From Gnetum montanum (lineage: Eukaryota > Streptophyta > Gnetopsida > Gnetales > Gnetaceae): 64,000 nt of DNA. Where the stretch lies: NCBI GenBank assembly GCA_015680685.1, contig MNCI01001838.1, positions 56,969-120,968 on the forward strand. The letters are read 5' to 3'. Made by a program: the position numbers and the translations under genes. Positions within the stretch are counted from its first letter, which is position 1. Each line of letters starts with the position of its first letter. Positions 58,111-64,000 of this stretch are shown here, in pieces. The notes under the pieces were generated by a model, which did not search any database, had not been told where the DNA came from, and saw only the letters and a program-made list of their open reading frames with translations.

Positions 58111-61100
58111 ACCTCCTATCTTGGAATGTCCGAGGCCTAACTGATAGGCTTCGTCGCAAATGAGCCAGCAACTCTCTCTAGTCTAAATCTCACTTTGGAT
58201 TTCCTCCTTCTCCAAGAAATCAAGATCTCAACTGAACAATTATCTCTTTCAGCCCACTGGTTTCTTCCCCATTCTTCTGTTCTTGCTACTTCTCATAAGT
58301 GTGGCAAAGGTGGAGTAGCCATTCTTTTTCCAGCCTATTGGAAAGACAAACTCCTTCAGCATGGGTCCGATTTAGGTCACCGAGTGGCCTGGGCTGTTTT
58401 CTCCTCCTCACATGGTCCCTTTAGAGTTTGTTCTATTTATGCCTCCAATGACTCTACCGAACGGGCCTGATTGTGGCATGAACTCACCCATAGCCTCCCT
58501 TCTATTCCTTGGATTTTTGGCGGTGATTTTAACATGATGGAATTCTCTCATGATAAGCTTGGGGGTGTTTTCTCTCAACTTCCACATCACGAATTTCAAG
58601 CTTGGTCAAATTTTAAGAAACGTTTCTATGTTTCGGATGGCATCGCAGACACTGCTAGTGCCTCTTTAAATAGCTTCACTTGGAACAATCTTCGTAAGGG
58701 GCAGGCTCACATTTATAGTCGATTAGATAGATATTATTTTTCCACTCTTTCTTTTTGGTAGACCCTTTCTAATACTAAAGTCCATCAATACGCAACCTTA
58801 TCTAATAATTTCCCCATTACTTTATCTATGCAGATCCATAATGACCACAAACGACGAACTTATCATCTCTTTAGGCTGCATAGTCAATGTTTCTCTTCTC
58901 CTTCTACCCAACAACTTCTTTCTAGCCTTTGGAACGCTGAACCAAGACCCTTAGGTCCAAAGGGTTGGATCCACTGGTGGCTTCAGACTACTAGTAGAGT
59001 TAGGAATCTCGCCCGGCATTATGGTAAGGAAGTTGCCTCTCGTTCTCGACAAGAGTACACCAACATATGCTCTACCATTGAGCACCTTACGATCAAACTA
59101 ACTGATGATCCTTTCAATAGTCACCTTCAAGGGAAGCTTTCTAGAGCCCGTATTGCCTTTCAACATTGGGAAGTATATAAGGCACAAGGTGCCTTGATTA
59201 AAATCCGACTCACTTGGCTAAACATTCAAGATGAGCACTGTAAGGAATTGTTTAAGTACCTTAACCAGTCCTCCCCTTTGCCCTCCTTAAATAAACTCTC
59301 CATAAATGGATCCATTATCACTGACCAAAATAGTCTTCTCTCTTATCTTAAGGAACACTTTGAGGCCTTATTCACCACTACTCCTATGGATCCCACATCC
59401 TTCGTGGCAGCCACTCTAAATTATCCTAAACTAGTTAATTCTTCTATGCTGACAATTTTAGAAGCTGATATTACTCCAGCTAAGCTTTGACAGGCTTGCT
59501 TTAACCTAAGCCCCAGGAAAGCCCCTGGTTATGATGGTTTTCCAGTCGAATTTTTCCAAAAGCATTGGGATCTGGTAGGTTCTGACCTCTTCCATGTTAT
59601 CAAAGAGGCTACGTTTACTGGTTCTTTGGGACCAATCTTAAACCAAGGGATTATTCGTCTTCTCCCTAAATCGGGAGATCCTACTTATATCTCCAATTGG
59701 CGACCTATCACCTTACTTAATGTGGTTTACAAAATTTGGGCTAAATGTTTGGGTTTGTGATTAAAGAAAATCCTTGCCCTTATTATTTCCCCCCCAGCAA
59801 ACTAGCTTTGTTGCAGGAAGATACATATTAAATAACGTGGTGGCTGCTTGGGAAGGTCTTAAGTGGGCTGAGGACAAGGGTCAGGATATCCTCCTGATGA
59901 AGCTTAACTATGCTAAAGCCTATGATAACATTAAGTGGGACTTCATTATCCAAACCATGGCTAAATTGGGTTTTCACCCTAAGTTCATTCATATGGTAGA
60001 ATGCTTATTCTCAGATGCTACTGTGCGAATCGTGACTACCTTCGGCATCACTTCTCCCTTTTCTATTCATAGGTCTATTAGACAAGGTTGCCTTCTTCCT
60101 CCTTACCTCTTCATCATTGCTACTGATTTTCTCTGTCATCAAATCAGTTTGGATATTGAAAATAATGTTTTATCTGGGATTCAGCTATCTTCTCCTCAAC
60201 ATCAGCTCCTCAATATGCATATCGCTGATGACTCCTTTTTCCTTATTCAAAACAATGTTGTTCATGTGTAGTGTCTCTTGTCTTGAGTAGAGAAATATTG
60301 CTCCCTCTCTGGATCTATTATAAATTGGCGTAAATCTTTAGTTTATAGTTTCATCAATAACTACAGCCATTTTCCCAGTTATAGTTGGAAGCGTACTCAA
60401 GATCATGAGATCATTAAGCTTTTGGGAATCCCCTTTCACTTTAGAGGCCCAACTTCAGAGCTCTGGGACCAAGTACTTTCTCAAATTCAAAGAAAAATCG
60501 AAAAATGGAAAACCAAACCCCTCACCCTCGTCGGTAAGTCTCTAATCTGTAAGTCTATTTGTGCCTCTACCCATGTTTATTATTCATCATGTTGGGCCCC
60601 TTCCCATGCTTCTTATCAAAAGCTTGAACAATTATTTCAAGACTTCGTGTGGTCGTCTACGGACTCCCAAAAAGGCTTTCATCGTGTTGCCTGGAATATA
60701 GTAACTCTTCCTAAGAACAAAGGTGGATTGGACCTTTTGAACTCCTTTAAGCAAGGTCTCACCCTTGTCGCTAAGTGGTTGGTTCAGAACCTGGATGCCC
60801 CTAATATTATTGGGAATCTTCTTTAGTTAAGGCTTTGACAAGAATTCCCTAAGAATAGGTTTATCTAGAAGGGTATCCACCCTATTAATTGGATCCTTTC
60901 TCCTCATGACATTATCATTCCTGGAACACATGTTTTCAAAAGAATTTGGAAGGCTTGGAAGGTCTTACATTCTCATGTGAATTGGAATAATATTCATATC
61001 AATCCTACTCTCCTTTCTAAGGTTAGCCCTTGGTGGCTACCCCTATCTCATACTCCTCTAGCCACCTCAAATGCCAAGACAGCCACCATTTGGTTTCAAA

Positions 61101-61885
61101 AGGGAGTTGTTTCCCTTAGATGTCTTCGTCTCACCAATCAGTGGATTACTTGGGGTATGTTCAAAAACTTATATGGGGCTTCCAGAACTATGCACCATTT
61201 CCTTGATAGACTTTATCACTTCATACATCAGTACTTGCATTTGGATGCTTCAGTTCCTAGTCTCTTCCATGGTCTTCAGTGGACTAATGGATCGAACCTT
61301 CTACCCTATAAACCACATGTGCCCTTTCAGTTGTTGCATGATTCCTCTATGATTATTAATCACTGCAATTGATCATGGCACGAAGAAGAGTTTGAATAGT
61401 TTTGGCTCTCTCTCTTTTCATGAGTTTGGAGCCTTCCGACTCTTCCAAAAATTAAACAATTTCTTTGGTGCCTCCTTCATCAAGGCTTGCCTATCGGCAA
61501 ACATCGTGAATACCTTGGGATTCCAAACCCTAATTGCCCTTTCTGTGGAGGTCCTGATGATTTTGTCCATGTTTTTTGACATTGCCCTTTCACTCAGTCT
61601 TCATGGGAGTGGGTTTCTAAAGTTTTTCCTTTGTGCAAGTTTTCCCATGAGGATATCTTGTTTGGCTTTTTGGCCACCCCCTATGCTGACCTTCAGTTTC
61701 TTTGGGAAGTTATTAGGCTCCTCATTCTTTACTATATATGGAAGTGCAGATGCACTGCTATTTTCCAGAACACTGATTCGTCCAACTCTAACCATTTAAC
61801 TATTATGGAAAAATTTCAAATTCTTCGCCTTGTGCATTTCCAAATTTTATCTCATACTTCTAAGTTAAAGTTGGATGCTAATTAG
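58107..61885 (+). pseudogene. LINE ORF2: endonuclease, reverse transcriptase and zf-RVT
   Basis: ATG 58,107 (MNLLSWNVRGL) overlaps the ORF1 stop. AP-endonuclease: LLQEIK, IPWIFGGDFNMM, YSRLDRYYFS (58,107-58,760). RT: KAPGYDGFPVEFFQKHW, LPKSGDPTYISNWRPITLLN, FVAGRYILNN, LNYAKAYD (59,902-59,925), RQGCLLPPYLF, IADD (60,221-60,232). C-terminal zf-RVT: FLWCLLHQGLP, CPFCGGPDDFVHVF, HC (about 61,450-61,595). Frameshifts near 58,165 and at the C-run near 59,792, plus about a dozen stops, all TAG or TGA. The first catalytic Asp of RT motif A is Asn (LN for LD). It belongs to the plant L1 clade. Confidence 0.88.
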
Positions 61886-62234
61886 TTGTTTTATTGTTTG
61901 CAGCCTTGGAGCAAATACACAAACTCGTGCACTCTTCCCAATCTTGATCTGCTACATCGGAGTGTGTTATCATAATTTTGAGCATTTTTAGCTCTTTTTT
62001 GTTCTCCTGGTCTTATTAACTCGCAGTTCTTATTGATTCCCAGCATAAGGTTGCTCTTTGGAATGTACTCCCACACCTTGTGAAGGATTATGTATCAAGA
62101 TGCTTTCCTTCAACATCTACATTTGTCATTGTTCTTCTTCCTATTTAACCATCAATATGTTCAGATGTTGATCATGTACTTAATCTCATTTAATTAATAA
62201 AATTCTCTTTTTGGGNCCCCCCCCCCCCCCCCCC

Positions 62235-62251
62235 CTCATTAATTGGCCCTA
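62235..62251 (+). repeat. LINE target-site duplication, right copy
   Basis: CTCATTAATTGGCCCTA, matching 56,152-56,167 except for one added C. Confidence 0.75.
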
Positions 62252-64000
62252 GCTCTAGAAAGATGGAAGCATTGCTCACAAGTGCCCTATACTCTTGTTG
62301 GCTTTACTAGAACTTCTACCTTTTGGTTGACCATCCTCTAAGACCTAACACAACATTTCATGCTTGGAGAAACAACATTTCTCTACTACCTACTTTGGAC
62401 ATTCTAATTCTACTAGAGCTATGTAATAAGCTAGCTAGTGGGATTACTAGTAATTTATTATTCTTTTCTATTTTTTGGTGCTTCCTTCTTTCCACTTATC
62501 AATTGTGTTTTAATGTTGCCATAGTTAGAAAAAATTAAATTTTTTTTATAAGCTATGATGTACTCTTAAACTAGCTACCTGAATTTTGTTTTGTATAAAT
62601 AAAAAAAGGCATAAAATTTCCAATCCTTGTGATTTGTTTGTTCTACTGGTAGTTTGTGTGTGGTATGGTTTGATTTTTCTTCTAAAAACTAATGTTAACA
62701 ATTAAGTTAACATGGATCCTAAATAAACACCTACACTCTTCTAGCCCCATTTTGAAGAGAAGTAGCCTTATTACCATTAACAATGAGGTGTTAGCCACTA
62801 GTAAAACTCTTGATTTGAAAGCTTCAAGTCATGGATTTGATTCAGGTGGGAAATGCTAAGCTATAAAGTTCTAATTAGACTATTTATCTTATGGTGTATC
62901 TATATTACAATTATTTTTGGGTTCTAATGCCCTCCTTTTCTTATTCTCTTTACATTTAAGAAAGGTATGAATAATAATTGACTTTTATTTTTTTTAAAAT
63001 TAAAATTTTTAAGAATAACATAATCATAATTTTTTAACATTGTTATTATATTTTATTTTTTTCTTCCATTTTTTTCTTTGTTTGCTTGTGAAAGGATGGA
63101 AATCCTAACTAAGGTGATGTATAAATAGTGTTGTGCTACTAGCTCAAGTTTTCTTAAAAAAATATTGATTTTTTTTAAAATAACATGATCATAATTTTTA
63201 TTATATTATCCATAGCTTGCATACTAAGTTCATCATCAATTGCAATTCATTTCTCAAGAATTAGAGAAATAATAAATATCATTACAATTAATGACTTGTT
63301 AAGGCATAGTGGGCAATGGTTAGTTTTGGTGTGTGTGTGAGGGGAAGGAAGTGTTAGACCCTATATGTAACAATTAGTTTTATTAAAAATGGCTAGTTGT
63401 AAGAAAAATAGAAAAATTTAAAGATATAATAACTACAATATAAACACCTCAGTCTAGGAAAAAGAAAAAGGAAAAATGAAAGAAGTGAAGAAAGACAATT
63501 TTTTAAAGAGAATTCTTATTGCTTGTGATCATATTCTTTTTTTTTTTTGTGAAAACAAGAAAAATCCGAGTACAATATTAAATAGATCAAAAGTCCAAGT
63601 TTTAACTTCAAATTGATTTTTATTCTTTACAAGACCTTTTATTTTTTTTCATTTATATTTTCAAACTATGAGTAAAGCTTTCCAAATTTTATTATAACTA
63701 GGCATATTACACACCTAGATGTCCTTCACACGCAATAGTTTTTTTTTAAAGTTTATATAGTCTATTTATTATAAATTTTTTCCTTTAATTATATAAATTA
63801 AAAATTTTATCTAGTTTGTCTTTTCTTTTCATTTTCTTAATTATTCTTGGTTTTGTATCAAGCATGGATTTGACAAAGGTCCACTCATAAATAGTAGTCT
63901 CTTTATTTTTAGATGGAAAATATTGGTCTTTTTGTTATGGCATGTCTCAATTACTTTGAATATTCATATCTAAATAAATGATGCTACAACAAAGTCCAAT
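62252..64000. other. AT-rich intergenic sequence
   Basis: No gene, RNA or element boundary recognised. The phrase AATAACAT[AG]ATCATAATTTT occurs at about 63,011 and 63,178, and in altered form at 56,099. Short A and T runs are common. Confidence 0.5.

Larger units (their letters stand above)
56168..62234 (+). mobile_element. L1-type LINE, nearly full length, inactive
   Basis: About 6.1 kb with 5' UTR (56,168-56,973), ORF1, ORF2 and 3' UTR (61,886-62,215), bounded by a 16-bp target-site duplication, as expected of target-primed reverse transcription. The 3' end should carry poly(A); instead TTTTTGGG, an n (62,216) and about 19 C precede the duplication. Confidence 0.85.

Overview
The window looks like intergenic DNA from a large, repeat-rich plant nuclear genome. 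It is AT-rich, carries plant-type Ty3/Gypsy retrotransposons primed by tRNA-Asp, a degenerate plant L1-type LINE, and two small fragments resembling nuclear plant genes (a PPR4-like RRM region and a BMT5-like rRNA methyltransferase exon). I see no intact host gene, tRNA, rRNA or CRISPR array. Deep nesting of old, slowly decaying elements would suit a gymnosperm or another large-genome seed plant, but I cannot name the species. There are two N gaps (13,391-14,117 and 32,983-33,341) and single n's at 37,699, 46,156 and 62,216.

Most of the window is a Russian doll of LTR retrotransposons that can be unpicked from target-site duplications (TSDs). I use private letters. Positions 1-10,295 hold the 3' part of element A, whose 3' LTR is split by complete element B (4,386-9,999). 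Host repeat X (10,296-10,890 and 54,529-54,678) is split by element C (10,891-54,528, minus strand, TSD ACCAC on both sides). Inside C lie X' (11,477-14,529, TSD ATTAC) and D (18,027-51,868, TSD TTATT). Inside D's 3' LTR lies E (23,206-51,686, TSD CTCAT/CTCAC). Inside E lies F (27,336-46,627, minus strand). Inside F lie the miniature element G (28,298-30,629) and the Tat/Ogre-like element J (34,575-43,907, TSD ATATC).

A, B, C, D, E, F and G belong to one Athila-like family. They share LTR ends TGATGA...TCATCA, a tRNA-Asp-type primer binding site where it survives, a gag with an unusual C-x2-C-x-Y-D-H-P-K-G motif, a noncoding spacer, and in A, B, C, E and G a separate 3' ORF or its remnant. 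That ORF resembles the 'putative plant transposon protein'/Athila env-position ORFs and continues into a long coiled coil. Only F keeps pol (protease, RT, RNase H and a cut-off integrase start). The others would depend on enzymes in trans. B and G share one internal deletion, so a non-autonomous sublineage appears to have amplified. In five copies the 3' ORF start is preceded by TACTAA and an AG at constant spacing, which looks like a splice acceptor for a subgenomic mRNA.

J is a different lineage (Tat/Ogre-like). It has 1.8-kb LTRs, one continuous gag-protease frame broken only by stops, no RT or integrase, and tandem repeats in its 3' region.

Positions 54,679-64,000 are flanking DNA. They hold a BMT5-like exon fragment on the minus strand (about 55,260-55,395) and a nearly full-length but dead LINE (56,168-62,234) bounded by a 16-bp TSD, then AT-rich sequence to the end.
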